This document shows positions 37,686-58,800 of a DNA stretch of 64,000 nucleotides, in pieces. Positions within the stretch are counted from its first letter, which is position 1; every line of letters begins with the position of its first letter. Made by a program: the position numbers and the translations under genes. The notes below the pieces were generated by a model. The model did not search any database and was not told the DNA's origin. It saw only the letters and a list, made by a program, of their open reading frames with translations. Source of the stretch: Lepisosteus oculatus (Eukaryota; Chordata; Actinopteri; Semionotiformes; Lepisosteidae); contig NC_090711.1 in the NCBI RefSeq assembly GCF_040954835.1, forward strand, positions 2,735,501 through 2,799,500, read 5' to 3'.

Positions 37686-40431
37686 ATGGTGATTATATAC
37701 AAGTTAAATCGTTCTATCAGCATGTTTTCTGCCAATATTTAGAGCTGAGTGCATTGCCTGATCAGCGAACGGCGAATGTTTTTGTATTTGGGATTTCATG
37801 GCACAGTGGGGCGTTGTTCTTTTTGTACCTGGTAACTTAACTGTGTTCTGCGTTGACAGGGCACGGATAAGCTGCATTTAACTGTTTCAGTTCACTGAAC
37901 TGATTATATGAATGTCAAATTATAGAAATTCCGCTTAAATGAGTAGGAGTAGGAGTACTGTACGTTTGCTTGGACAGCGTAGCGGTGCCGTGGTGTGAGG
38001 TGTGACAGCACTACCTCGAACAGTGTAGCTCGTTCAAATCAGTTGCCTTTGTTGAACTGTACGGTTAGGCTGAAGCTTGGCCGATCTGGACCCTTTTCTT
38101 CTCGGGAGCTTCTGTGACCGTGTAAAACTATTCCTGTGTTTCAGTAGGTGGGCAGGTCAGTGTAAGACCCCTGGCCTGCTTTGAAGATGCACTGCAAGCT
38201 TACAGCGTCTGTTTCTCCTGCGTTGGCAACCCTGCCTCAGACTAGATAAGCTGCTGCTCACGGTGTTTGATGTGACGGTCGTTACTGATCACGGGCGTGT
38301 CTTGCAGGCTGAAGTGGAGGAAACCTTGAAGAGGATTCAAAGTCAGAAGGGTGTCCAGGGGATCATCATCGTTAATGCAGAAGGTACGTGCGCCCACCTG
38401 CACAGGTATCATAGTGGTCAGCATTGCTGTGGCGGAGTCCTGGGCTTGGTTCCAGACCTGGGGTGCTGTCTGTGTGGAGTTTGTATGTTCTCCCCAGGTT
38501 TGCGTGGGTTTCCTCTGGGCGAGTCCACATGCTCGTATGTTCACTAGCTTCTGGGAAAACTGGCCCTGGCTTGAGTGTGTCTGCCCTACGATGGACTGGA
38601 GTCCTGTCCAGGGTGTACCCTGCCTCGTGGCCACTGCTGGGATAGGCTTCAGCTCCCCACACTTCGGAAAGCACTTAGAAAAGGGTCTGTTTTCTTGACT
38701 TGCTCAAGTGGGAATCGCCAGTTGTTTTTAGGGCCGTGAGCCCTGGAGAGGGTGGAGGCTGGCAGACAGGCCCCCCTGGAGAGCCGTTCAGCATCACATC
38801 TCTCGCACCCGTGTCCCTGCAGGCTGAGGCAGAGCCCGAGAACGCTAGGGCTTCAGGGGAGGCTTTTACTATTCTTAAACGCGGGCCACAAAACGTGCCC
38901 AGTGGGTTTCTGACCAAGTTTGATATCCTACGTGTTCACAGGGGTTTTTCCCCCAGTATACTCCCACAGTCCAAAAACATCCTGGCAGGTTAATTGGCTT
39001 CTGGAAAAACTGGCCCTGGTGCGAGTGTGGGCACCCTGTGATGGACTGACGTCCCACCCAGGGTGTACCCTGCCTTGCACCCCTTGCTTGCTGCGATAGG
39101 CTCCAGCTCCCCTGCAGCCCTGAACTGGACAAAGAGCTTAGAAGATGGGTGGACTTGAAAGGCGTGCGCCATGCATCCCCCACCTCACTCCCTCTTGCCC
39201 CTGCTGGTAGGGATCCCCATCAAGTCCACGCTGGACAACTCCACCACCGTGCAGTACTCGGGGCTCATCCACCAGCTGGTGATGAAAGCGCGGAGCACCG
39301 TGCGGGACATCGACCCCCAGAATGACCTCACCTTCCTCCGGCTCCGCTCCAAGAAAAACGAAATCATGGTCGCCCCAGGTAACCAGATCAAAAGCATTTA
39401 AAAACAAACATTTATTAGTCCAATCGCTGTTTGCATCTGTTTTGCTAGATTGATTTTAAGAGCTGGGTGACGTGTGCAGCAGTATGTGGAGTTATATACA
39501 GTGTATGCCTTCGCTGAGATTTATAAAACTGGGCTCATCGGCCCCCCCTACAAGCACCCTGTAATTGTGTGGGGTTTAGTGGCCAGTTGGATCACGATAC
39601 AGGAAGGGAATAACAGAAAAAATAAATCTTCACTGCATTATGTTAGTAGCTGTTTTTTGTGTTTCTATGCTCCACGCACGCTGATGTGTAAAATTCCTCG
39701 CCCAGCGTCCTGCTCACTGACCACTGTGGGGGTGCGAGCAGGAGCAGCAGACAGGTATTAGCGTAGCTCAGCCTGAGGGCTCTCTCACCCAGAGTGCAGA
39801 TCGAGCCCCTTGTCCGAGCCGGATAGAGAGGGCGTTATTCAGGCAGGAGAGCCCTGTGACCTCCAAGGTGATTCTCACAGAGGTTTCAGCTCTGGCAGGT
39901 AGGCAGGTCCTCACTCTCTGTGCAAACAGAAAAGCAGCAAAATGAGCAGAAACAGACTGGACATTAGAAATAGTTAAAACGAAACCCAACTTTTTTTTAA
40001 ATGTTTTTTTTAACGTTTCATGTTTAATGTTTACAATTTCTTGCATTTGGAATGTGTCTTTTCACATACCCCAGCTTTTTCTCCATGGAAACACAGACAG
40101 GGAGAGAAGCTTGGGGTCAGAGCGCAGGGTCTGCCATTGTACGGCGCCCCTGGAGCAGTTAGGGTTAAGGGCCTTGCTCAGGGGCCCAACGGAGTAGGAT
40201 TCCTCTGCCGGCCGCGGGATTTGAACCGGCAACCTTCCAGTCACAGGCGCAGATCCTTAGCCACAGAGCCACCACTCCGCCCTTATGTCATGCAGGGGGT
40301 CATTGGGAGTGCTTTAAGGCAATAATATTTTAAGCTTGTTTTGCAATGTTCAGTAAAATGATAATCTTTGTTTTTTCCTTTTGACAGATAAAGAATACTT
40401 CCTCATTGTCGTCCAGAATCCTACAGAATAA
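37686..40431 (+). CDS. DYNLRB1: Dynein light chain roadblock-type 1
   Basis: DYNLRB1 is a small dimeric light chain that binds dynein intermediate chains and helps attach cargo to cytoplasmic dynein. Four coding exons: 37686-37688 (Met only, then donor gtgatt), 38308-38383, 39211-39378 and 40388-40431. Joined, they give 96 aa, the family's normal length. The protein starts [20 protein letters not shown] and includes [19 protein letters not shown] and a C-terminal IVVQNPTE. These match the single roadblock/LC7 domain without gaps. DYNLRB2 is the alternative: a few residues ([14 protein letters not shown]) look DYNLRB2-like, but QGII, KKNEIMV, the NPTE end and the adjacent MAP1LC3A favour DYNLRB1. 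Two L2 tails sit in intron 2 and a tRNA-SINE in intron 3. Confidence 0.95.
38395..38680 (+). repeat. L2-type LINE 3' tail in DYNLRB1 intron 2
   Basis: Blocks include gtgtggagtttgtatgttct, gtttgcgtgggtttcctctg, ggagtcctgtccagggtgta and gggataggcttcagctccc. It begins only about 12 bases after the exon 2 donor. Confidence 0.7.
38935..39160 (+). repeat. Second L2-type LINE 3' tail in DYNLRB1 intron 2
   Basis: Blocks include cccacagtccaaaaacatcc, gtgatggactgacgtcccac, gggtgtaccctgccttgcac and gcgataggctccagctcccc. It ends about 50 bases before the exon 3 acceptor. Confidence 0.75.
40090..40285 (-). repeat. tRNA-derived SINE, well preserved
   Basis: The reverse complement starts gggcggagtggtggctctgt, with box-A-like ggctaaggatct and box-B-like ggttgccggttcaaatcccg, then ggccccctgagcaaggcccttaa-type sequence. 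This is a typical fish tRNA-SINE in DYNLRB1 intron 3. Confidence 0.75.
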
Positions 40432-40947
40432 GAAGACCTATTCCTTTTATTAAGTTATTTTTTTTATTTACAAGGCCAAATGGTGTATGTCGAAAACTGT
40501 GCCAGTGTCGGATAAATTGTTCTAGGTTTATCTTGGAGAAAAAAGCATAAATTAGTTTCATCACAAGTATTCATTTTGTGCAAAGAGTGTAATTCAGTGC
40601 AATAAGAAGTAAACCTTTACTGCAGCTCCATTCCTCTGGTTCCCAAGCTATACATCATAACTATACAATGAAAGAGAATGTATTCTCCATGCACATGCAG
40701 CAGAAAGCACAGGCTAGGAACTGCTGCTGGTTTAAAGAGTTGGAAACAAAATCACTGAAGTGCAGGGGTGAAGACTGACCAGGTCCAGTGTGATCCTGTG
40801 TTTAATTCCGGACTGCTTCCATGAAGGCCTGCAGCATTAATGATTAAGCATCCTGCACTGTCCTGCTCAAAAACTGGTCACTATATTTTCAAAGACGTTA
40901 TCAATGTAGAACTTGTTCTTATTTACATTTAAACAATCTTTTAGTTT

Positions 40948-40953
40948 AATAAA
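40948..40953 (+). terminator. Candidate poly(A) signal for DYNLRB1
   Basis: The first AATAAA after the stop codon, about 520 bases downstream, in tttaataaaactt context. Further AATAAA copies at 41336 and 41685 are alternatives. Confidence 0.4.
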
Positions 40954-41374
40954 ACTTGAGGGGTTGGAAAGCTGTGGTTTTCCCCAAAGGGAGCTGGCTT
41001 GCAGAGGGTGTTTGAATTTGATTTGTATTTGTTTCCATTCATTTCCTGCACCTGTGAGCTTAAAAGGCATCTGCAGCTCAACACGGTTTTTACTGTGGCT
41101 TTTGGGAAGAGTAGATTCCACTACGTGTACAGTGCTTTTCCTCCGATGTAAGGCCGTTTAAAATCTCTTGATTTCTTCAGCTGACTAAAGACAGCCACCC
41201 ACTGGATGAGTGCAGAAAAGACTCATCTTGGCTCTTGCCCCTACTGTGTTTTGGACCATGAAGCACCCTTTTCCTTTACAGAACTTGTTCCATACTATAT
41301 ATTTAAGAAAGTCATGTGTCAATTTAAAAGCATCTAATAAACTTCTCATGGTGGCAATATGTGCAAAGAGTCTG

Positions 41375-41520
41375 TATGTTTGCTTGGGTTTCCTCCCACA
41401 GCCCAGAAACCTGCTGCTAGTGTGAGTGTTTTTCTGCGTGCCCTGTAATGGCCTGGTATGTACATGCACTCTCTGCACTGAATTAGACTGATCAGCACAG
41501 CCCTCTGGATTACACAACAC
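41375..41520 (+). repeat. Degenerate L2-type LINE tail
   Basis: Contains tatgtttgcttgggtttcct, cccacagcccagaaacctgc and gccctgtaatggcctg, weaker versions of the L2-tail blocks seen at 38395. Confidence 0.5.
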
Positions 41521-41754
41521 TTAATGCATGTCAAGCAGAAATAATGATTCAGTTTTCACAGCCAGGATTGTATCAGGAACACCCAGTGAGGGATCCTACA
41601 GTACCCCCCCCCCACCAGCTTTCCTTTGCCTACATGTCCAGTAGAAGTGTACATTTTAATTGCAACACAAAACTACTAAAAACAAATAAAAGCCTCCTTA
41701 ATGCATAAAAGTAACGACCTCAGTTTTTTGTTTTGAATATCTAAAAGGTAATTT

Positions 41755-41930
41755 ACCAGGAGGCCATTCAGCTCATACAGCTTCTTTGCTAGTTAGTAGT
41801 TAATGGATCCTGGGATTTTATCGAGGTGTTTATTGAAAGAGGTCACGTGGTCAAGGCCTATACCCTGGATGAATCAATCAGTTAGTCCAACACTCCCACC
41901 TACCCCGTCTCTAAAGGTCAAGTTTAAACG
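41755..41930 (+). repeat. 'gaggccattc'-family dispersed repeat
   Basis: Blocks aggaggccattcagctcata, gctagttagtagttaatgga and tcctgggattttatcgag parallel the copy at 21790-21990. It lies just upstream of the MAP1LC3A promoter. Confidence 0.6.
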
Positions 41931-42175
41931 TGTCACACTTCAATAAACTGGGTGTAAAAACCAAACATGGGCAGTGTTATCAGTAAGGGGCATCATTGCG
42001 GGTCTTATTGTTGCCTTTTAAATTTCTGTCTCCAACCCCATTAAATGATTAAGTACTACGAGAGCACCTAAAATGGATGAAAGGGATTCATGAAACACGT
42101 CGAGCCGATTCTGTCGGCTAAACACTCCTCCACCCTCTCCACAACACGGCTCCTTCCCCTTTAAGAGTCTCCGGC

Positions 42176-42183
42176 TGACGTCA
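42176..42183 (+). promoter_or_regulatory. CRE palindrome in the MAP1LC3A promoter
   Basis: A perfect TGACGTCA sits about 120 bases upstream of the start codon, in ctccggctgacgtcatactg. No TATA box is evident. A CREB/ATF role is inferred from consensus only. Confidence 0.5.
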
Positions 42184-42302
42184 TACTGCTCGGCTCGCTA
42201 CACTGTCACAAAAGCGAGCTGGGCAGACAGAGATCCGAGCCCCAGGTTGTCCAGTCATCTGTGCTTGAGACGGGCGTTAAACCGGACTGATCCCTCACAA
42301 TA

Positions 42303-51165
<8,863 letters not shown>

Positions 51166-54150
51166 ACGGGGGTGGGGGAGCTGGAGAGAGAGGAGAGAGA
51201 GAGAAGAGAGTGGCCTGGCCCAGACCAGGAGTGGGAGGGAGAGTGAACTCCAGCAGAATGACTGCATTCCACCACACGAAGCGTTTACTCCTCTCTCTCG
51301 TTCTCTCCTTCAGTGTCGGGCGCAGGGCTCTCTCCTGATCCCCAGTAAACCCTACACGCAGCAGCTGTCTGTTCGTGCACGTGTGGTTAAATACTCCTGC
51401 GATCTTTTCTGGTTTGTTTTCTATGCATCCTGCCCTTTTCTCCACGTCACATCACATGGTTCTGTAGCGGGTACATCGCGTTGTCCCCTTCCTTGAGGTT
51501 TAACCTTCCCCTTTTCATCTTGGGGCAATGCAAGCTTTGTACGCTGTTGCCAAAAAACAAAAGCTCCCAGGCCTTTTGTAGTGCATACACTTGCTTGGCT
51601 AAAGCCAGGGCCTTGTGTTTAAGGCAGAAGAAGATTTCACTGATTTCAGGCAGAGATCTCGAGCCTCAGGTTGTTTCTCAAACCGATCGACGTCATGGCT
51701 AGCTCTTCTTCTTGCAGACTGTTTTCATTTCTTTTCTGAAAGCGGCATGAAAAGAAAAATCTGCATGTTGTCCTGGATGTTCTCTCCAGCAGGGTGAGAC
51801 TTGGTTCGTGGCCCCTGCAGCCCTCACTGCCACCCCTCTTGAAGCTGTGTCCCATAGCTACTGGAAAAATCTAGATGGACTGGCTTAAAATAACAAATGA
51901 GGGAGAAACCACAAAGCTGGTAGACACGAGCCCCAAAATCAATACAGCAACATACAGCAAAGACATAAATTCTTTAGCACAGCTGAGGTTTGCATTAGAA
52001 CTGCCAGAAGAAGGCCAAGCACTTCTTACTGTTTTTCTTGTGGGCTAACCTTTCTTCTGTGGTTTGAATATAGAATACCTTGAATGCTGGATAGTGGATG
52101 TAATGACAGGCTAATAATGGCTTAATATTAAGAATTACCCTCACAAACAGCCATGTATGTGGGCATATAAGGGCTCATGTGGTGACCTGAAGAAAGCTCA
52201 ACAACAAACATTTTTTTGTTTCCCATGTGGGATGAACCCCTATTTCTTCCTGTACATGTGTAGGTCTACACACTGTGATATAGATATAGAACTTGTGCTT
52301 GAAAACTCACGTCAAGTGGTTCACCACAGTGCATTAAAGGGGCTGTGCTCATAGGTTTTAGGTCGTTCTCCTGTGTCACATCTCCATACAGCTCTCTCAT
52401 CTCTCCTCTTCCCGGCTGAGGTGAACATCTGTCCTGTGTTACCCCACATGCTGCTTGCTGCTGCCCCCTCTCATGTTCAAGTGCAATGATCTTTCTTTTT
52501 ACTGCAGGGTGGGGATCGGAGGGGGTCGCAGTATTGAACTGACGTAGCTCATCCATCTTGAGATCGGCATTTTTTAGCGTAGGAATAAATAAGCTTATTT
52601 GCACTTTAAACAACATTTCAAAAGTAGACAACCTAGGAATTGAGTACTGTTCAATTGTGTATATACTATATATGAGTTCTGTATAATCGGATCTCCTCTA
52701 GAACACTATGTATGTGTATGGTTTTTGGCGTTTTCAGATTTTTTGAATGAGAGGGTTTTCAATGCTGTCTATAACTTGCACGTTGTTTTTTTGGCTTAAA
52801 TGCTTGTTCGCACTGTTCCAACATTTCTTTAAAAAAAAAGTGTTTTTAGATCCATTTCGTCTGTCAGGTTCCAAACCAGAAAAAAACAACACAATTTTCC
52901 CTGTATTTCTATGTAAGACAGACAATGGGAATGGGTGGTCTGGAAATTGTGCGTGTATAAACCATATATAAAGTCAAGTTATAAAGTCCAGATTGTTGAC
53001 TGTGCGTTTTTATCATATACAATACTGTAAAAAAAGGGAGAAGTTAGCTGCAGTACTGAAGAAAGTCATTGCTTCTAAATGTCTGAGGGCATTTTACTGT
53101 TTCCATACAGAGGCAAGAACAGTTCAATTATGGCTCTTTCAGGTAAATAGTACAGATCCAAGAGGTTCGGGCGGAGAGCTGGACTGCAAGTTAAAAGCAA
53201 GATTCTACCTTGAAAAAAGACTTTAAGGCTTTTGTTTTGCTTTTCAGTTTTCATTATGGAATTAACCTCTTCCTTTCCCACCTATGAGATTTCTGTTCTG
53301 TTTCGTCAAAGAACAGAGCCTAAATTCAGTCTCGCTGGCTTTCCTCCAACATTTTTCGGAGGAAAAAAAAAACAAAAAAAAAACAGCGAATCCTGAAAGA
53401 GAAAATGATTTTAGAAAAATCCCTATTATGAACGCCGGAGTTGTGCAAGTGGCGGCACTACTCTGTTGGAACAGCAGAGAGCAGTAGAGAGCTGCTACAG
53501 CATTCCAGCTTCCTTGTCAAGACGTGGCGTTTAGAACACGAAAAGCCAATATCAAACTTAGCTTACACGCGAGCGCTTTAACACTTGTTGCATACAAGGC
53601 AAAACCTAGGCTCGTTCACTATGCAAACGTTTCAAAGCGTGTGCACATAGTCAAGTGATGGGAACAGCTGGAAATGCTGCAAGAGCCGCTGTTAAGACCT
53701 CCAAGCAGACCAAGTTAATCTTCTATAACCCTGCAATAGAAACTACATAGCTACACTGCATGTTGATGGCGTATGAATTTTGAATGATAGTGTTTATAAA
53801 TGAATTCTATAATGTACATGCCGACAATTTATCGTTCAGGTGGTTGTGTCCTCTACACAGTCTTCCTTGTGAGGAAATCCACTGGGTTGAATTTGTCACA
53901 CTGCCTTAAATTAATGTTTAGATGTTTAACAAGTGCTGGCAAAATCCTGCTCACATACAAGTCCTGAAGCTTACCTGAGACGAGCTGCTAGCACACACAC
54001 ACACATGCAGAGGCGATCTCAGAAGTGTCTGTCACAGCATCACACTGGACAGTACATTGCAATACAAAATTCCCCTCGGCCCACACCGTCCAGTACAACT
54101 AAAAATTCAAAACGTAGTTGCTGAAAGAAACACTACTGGTAATTTTTTTT
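51166..54150 (+). other. MAP1LC3A 3' UTR and convergent intergenic space
   Basis: No coding features follow the LC3A stop codon at 51163-51165. A GA-rich run follows at once (51180-51240). AATAAA at 52584-52589 is a candidate 3' end. The rest is AT-rich and unassigned up to the FAM210B poly(A) signal. Confidence 0.5.
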
Positions 54151-54160
54151 GTAATTGCTT

Positions 54161-54166
54161 TTTATT
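54161..54166 (-). terminator. Candidate poly(A) signal for FAM210B
   Basis: Plus-strand tttatt gives AATAAA on the minus strand. It lies about 1.6 kb past the FAM210B stop codon, in an AT-rich stretch; other signals may be used. Confidence 0.4.
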
Positions 54167-55805
54167 GTTTAACTAGAGGTCCAACGTTAAAAATTGATGA
54201 AGCATTTATGTTGCACTAAAAGGAATTGCAATTGCTAAATACTTCAGCACAAAAAAACTGTCAAAATATTACACCATGTCTGATGTTGAAAGAGTCGCAG
54301 GGAATGGAGACAGTGGTTAGAGAGGAAATGCCACTGTTCACGCCAACTGAATCCAGTCAGAAAATTAATACTGTACAATTTTAAAATCCACCAAGAATCA
54401 CGTGATTTTGTACAATTCAAACTGTGACAAAAACAGCAACTTAATTACACTGAGGGAAAAAAAAAATCATTCCCACTTCATTTACAAAAATCATAAATAT
54501 CTGTGAGTAAGCAAGAGAATTGTTTGAACACAATTAAAGTCCTGCAGGCCTCTTTCATGTGAGGGGGAGTGTGCGTAAGTCTGGGGGGTTCAAATGTCCT
54601 TCTCCCTTTTAAAACTGCTGGTCCGACTGCTCCTGTCCCTGGGACACACGGGCTCTTATCCTGAATCAGTATTACATGGTTCCTGAGGCGACAATCTCAT
54701 GACCAAGAAGAGCCTCACCTTCTCCCCCCTTTTGCACTTTGCAAAGCACAAGACCCCACCGGTGCACTTAAGAACACTCTCCTTAAAATTCACACCACCC
54801 GGGACTACAGCAAGTAACTGTGTCACAGTCCGGGGTCAACAGCCTGCTTCACCCCCAGAAACACTTAGAATGTGAGCTGTGGTTGTACTTAATGTTTTAA
54901 CTTTACCTGCCAGTGCCCATCAACAGTTACGGACTCTGTGAAGTGCTTTGAGCTGATCAGCGTCAGGAAATAGCACTTTACAAACGAAACTCTCACCAAA
55001 CTGATTGAGGAACAAATTTTAAGACGAATACTTACGCACACCGCCTCGTCTCACAGTTAGCTTAAGGCTTGGCCAGTTAGTGTGACAGTCGTGTCGAAGC
55101 GTTTATGGCTTGTTGAGGGGTGCATGAACTCTCCCCGATGAGCATGTCTCTTGGAGACAAACCCTACCTGACGCCTTGTTCATGCAAGGCTTGTACCACA
55201 CCTCTCACAAGGCTTGAACTTTTTCTAAGCAGTCGTGAATCCCTCAAGAGTGCCTAGAAGAGGAGGCTAATTCAAGTGCTTACAGCAGGATTGTGAACTG
55301 TCAACCGCTCCTCTTTTTCAGTTCGATTTAAGCAAAGAGTAGCGAGAAACATCCGAGAGGGGGAAACTTCTTTTTTAGCTTATTTTTTTCCAACGAAACG
55401 GCTCCCTACGGGCCTAGGGAACGTGTCCGTCTGAGCGTGCAGCAGACAGAGGACATCATCTGCTCCCCTCGTCCCAGTTGCTCAGTGATTTGCGCAGGCT
55501 TCGCCGATAGCAGCTCCTAACTAAAAACATCCGCAAAATAAAGGCCAGCGAGAGCAGCTGCTGGTGAAAACCCCCAGGAGGCCCGACAGGAAGGAGCCCC
55601 CAGGGAGAGCAGCAGTGGAAAAGGCCACTCCAGGACCCAAACGACCAGTATTCAAAGGTGCAGGACCTGCTGGGGCGACGTCCACGGGTGACCGGAATGC
55701 TGCAGGGGTCCCAGTGCAGGAGGGGGGGGTGGGGGATTGGGCAGGACTTTCCAGTGCTGTGGCGATGCGGAGGGGCAGCGGGGGGCCGGGGGGGCCGAGC
55801 GCCGC

Positions 55806-58800
55806 TCAGGGGCTGGAGGCCGGGGGCTTGAAGAGGCCGGTCTTGCGGAAGTAGCGCACGACGAAGGGCACCGACACCAGCGTGACGCTGATGCGCACGG
55901 GGGCGAAGAGCTTGTGCACGGCGTAGGCCAGCACGAAGGTGCTGGTGCCCGCCGCCATCTTGGACTGGACCACCGCCTCGCTGAAGCCCAGCTTGAACAG
56001 GACAGCCGCCATGTCGATCCCACTGCAGCCAGGGGGAGAGAAGCACACAGTCAGCACGGCAGGCTGGGACAGGGGGCACGAGATAGGGGCATCAGTAAGA
56101 CCACACCAGATCTCACACCCCGTTCTCCTGCCACTAGAACTCCCGACACCATCGGCTTCATGGACAATTCTGCCAAACCACTAAGGAACCTGGTAAACAG
56201 AAGACCCACAGGGTTCAGTGTTTGACTGCCTGTGCAGGATGTTCTGAACAGCACACAAGAGAGAGGAACCAGCCAAGGGCTAGCACAAATTCAGCTGGGT
56301 CACAATACTTTCGGGGTGCCTCACCTAGCTCAGGGAAGGTGTCAGCAGTGCTTGGAACCCCTCAAGGGTGTTAATCTCGCGCCTTTCAGAGATTGCTTTA
56401 ATGCAGCTAGAGCAATGTAAGGCTGAAGGGGCTACAGCTGAAAGTACAGCATCATAAACATGTACTCTGACCCCCTAGAAAGCAATAAGGAAAAAAAAGC
56501 CTAGATTTCCTCCAAGTCCTCCCCCCTATTTCAACACCCCATCACCTGGCTCATTTGGGAAAGCGGATTCTGTGTCCATGGCAACAGAACCATCACAGCG
56601 TGTCTGAGGGCAAGATAAGCTCTCTCTTGCCCGGACACGGCTCTGACAGGAATGAGAGGCGGGTCTCCCTGAGCTGCATCTAGATGTTTACGGGTTGTCT
56701 GCGTCGCAGAGCTTGAAGTTCTCCTTCAGCTTGCCCCTCGGAAAAACCGCGCTTTAATGAATCTGCTGGAATAGGCATGTCATGGGGCCCAGCAGGGCTA
56801 CATCATTGGTTCATCAGACTGGTTTGCTCTGAGGCAAGAAAACCTGTTTTGCCTCACTGACCAGTATTCCAGGAATTCACACACTTCCTGCTCCAAATTA
56901 TTATCCTCACACCCCTCCTTCCTTCACACTTGTGCCTGTGTGTGAGCTAGCCTGTGCTAAGCGCTGGGCCATACTCAATCTCAGATTTCTCCTGGCTCTT
57001 CCAGCGCAAGCAGCTCCAGTCGGGGAAGGAACCCGGTGAAGCATGTAAATTGAAGTACCACTTCCTGCTTGCAGACTCTCCTACATCTAGCTCCAAACAT
57101 TTGCCAAATGCAACCCATACCGGTTTTGATGCTCAAGACACAAATATGGGCCGACTCCCTTAAGGAACTTAAATAACCCCAGAAAGCAGGCAAAGGGCTT
57201 TCCTTGTTGTAGGATAAAAAAAACTCTAGTTCCCTTAAAAGGGAGTTATTCATAGCCTCCAGGCCAGCTGATTTTTTTTTCTGTCGGGTTTCCTTTTTCA
57301 GTGCAAGCAAGCCCTGCAGCTCAAGCACGAATAACAGGCGCAGGGCTGGTACAAATGCGCCTGGGCCGGTGCCGAGCTGGCATCGGGAACACGCGCTCTC
57401 CAGAGAGCCTGAGCCTGGAGACCAGCTGCCGATCTTCCCACTAGGCGCTGTGGGCTTACGCCTGCACTTCTGCTAACCAGCAGCCAGCCTTGCCGTTTGT
57501 GCGCCGCGCTGCTTGGCGCCCATCCTGCATTTTCAGCTGGCCCCGCCTCTCTTCCCCGCCCCCCCAATCCCATTTGGCACTTTTCTCTTTCTGAGCTCTC
57601 ACTTCTCTGAGTGGCAGCGATGGCTTTTATGGACTTTGGCACGTTTAATTGCGTGACTCGTGCAATGCATACACCAGTACTGATTTGTTTCCAGATTAGA
57701 GAAGTCACCCTGGATAAGGCCCGTTGCTCAGAAATAACAACAGTGTTGCTCAGCTGCTTAGCTGTTGAGCGTAGTCACAGTAAATATGCATCACTTTCCT
57801 GCCTGCTATGAGCTTCGCACACTGAAGGTAATTACAGGCTGAGTAAGTGAGGCCATTACACCTCATTGGAAACTGAATACCCTTAAAAACAGGAGTTTGT
57901 TCTATTTTTCACATGGCGTTACAGCTAATAAATTCTGTAAGAATGTATTCAGCATCAGCAGAAGGAATCAAATTCCTTCCACGCTTATTATAACACTGAA
58001 GCACCGCTCCCAATCTCCTGTGGGCAGAACGCCGTTACTGCGCACGTCTCTCTCCTGTTGCTAGGAAACGGATCTTCTATCCATGTTGCAGATAGCGAGA
58101 TGGACGTAAATTATGACTATGGCCTGCTTTGTCATCTCGCAGGGTGAAATATCAAAGCCTCTGCCATTTGCAGGAAGAGAGCTAGCCAGCATGCTGTGCA
58201 GGCATCCTGCACAAGGAATCGTGCAGTGAAATGGGAATCTTTACCCAGGATGATGCAGTTTGAAGCTGTCACTACAGTTTCATGGGTATAAAAGAGATTG
58301 CAAAAAATGATCCTGTCTAAAGCAGTGTTGCTCACCACCTAGGTGTAGAGTCAAGCTTAATACAAACACACACACTCGCAGATGTACTGTAAGTGCTGTT
58401 ACCCTGCTTCTGAAACAAGGTTCTGAAGAATAAGAAATGCTGCCTATTAAACTACACTATGCTGTTAATTTTATTCCATGCCTGTCCAGCCAAAGAAAGA
58501 GGCGATTCAGGGTGCAGCAGGACAGACGTCACATCCCCAGCGCTGTACATGAGCCGACCGCTCCAGCTGCGTGTGGGATAACTGACCCGGCACGAGACTA
58601 ACTACCTGCACTCTCGGCTCAGGGAGGAGATCCAGCCCGTCCCTCAGACGACCCCGGACAGCATTCCTACCCCTGCAGCTCGGCTCCACTCGGGGCGGAA
58701 CCAGAGCTGAGCCACTCCAGCCACGGGTTCAAACCACTGGAGCACGACTGCAGCCCTGGGGGCCGTAGAGTCTGCAGGATCCACCCTGCTCTTCACGACC

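Noticed and set aside
39748-39810. Possible tRNA gene (gcgtagctcag start)
   Set aside because: The start resembles box A, but no cloverleaf or proper T arm follows.
55456-56079. 207-residue minus-strand frame over FAM210B exon 3
   Set aside because: It is another frame of the same strand over a GC-rich exon. The conserved FAM210B frame at 55806-56022 explains the region.
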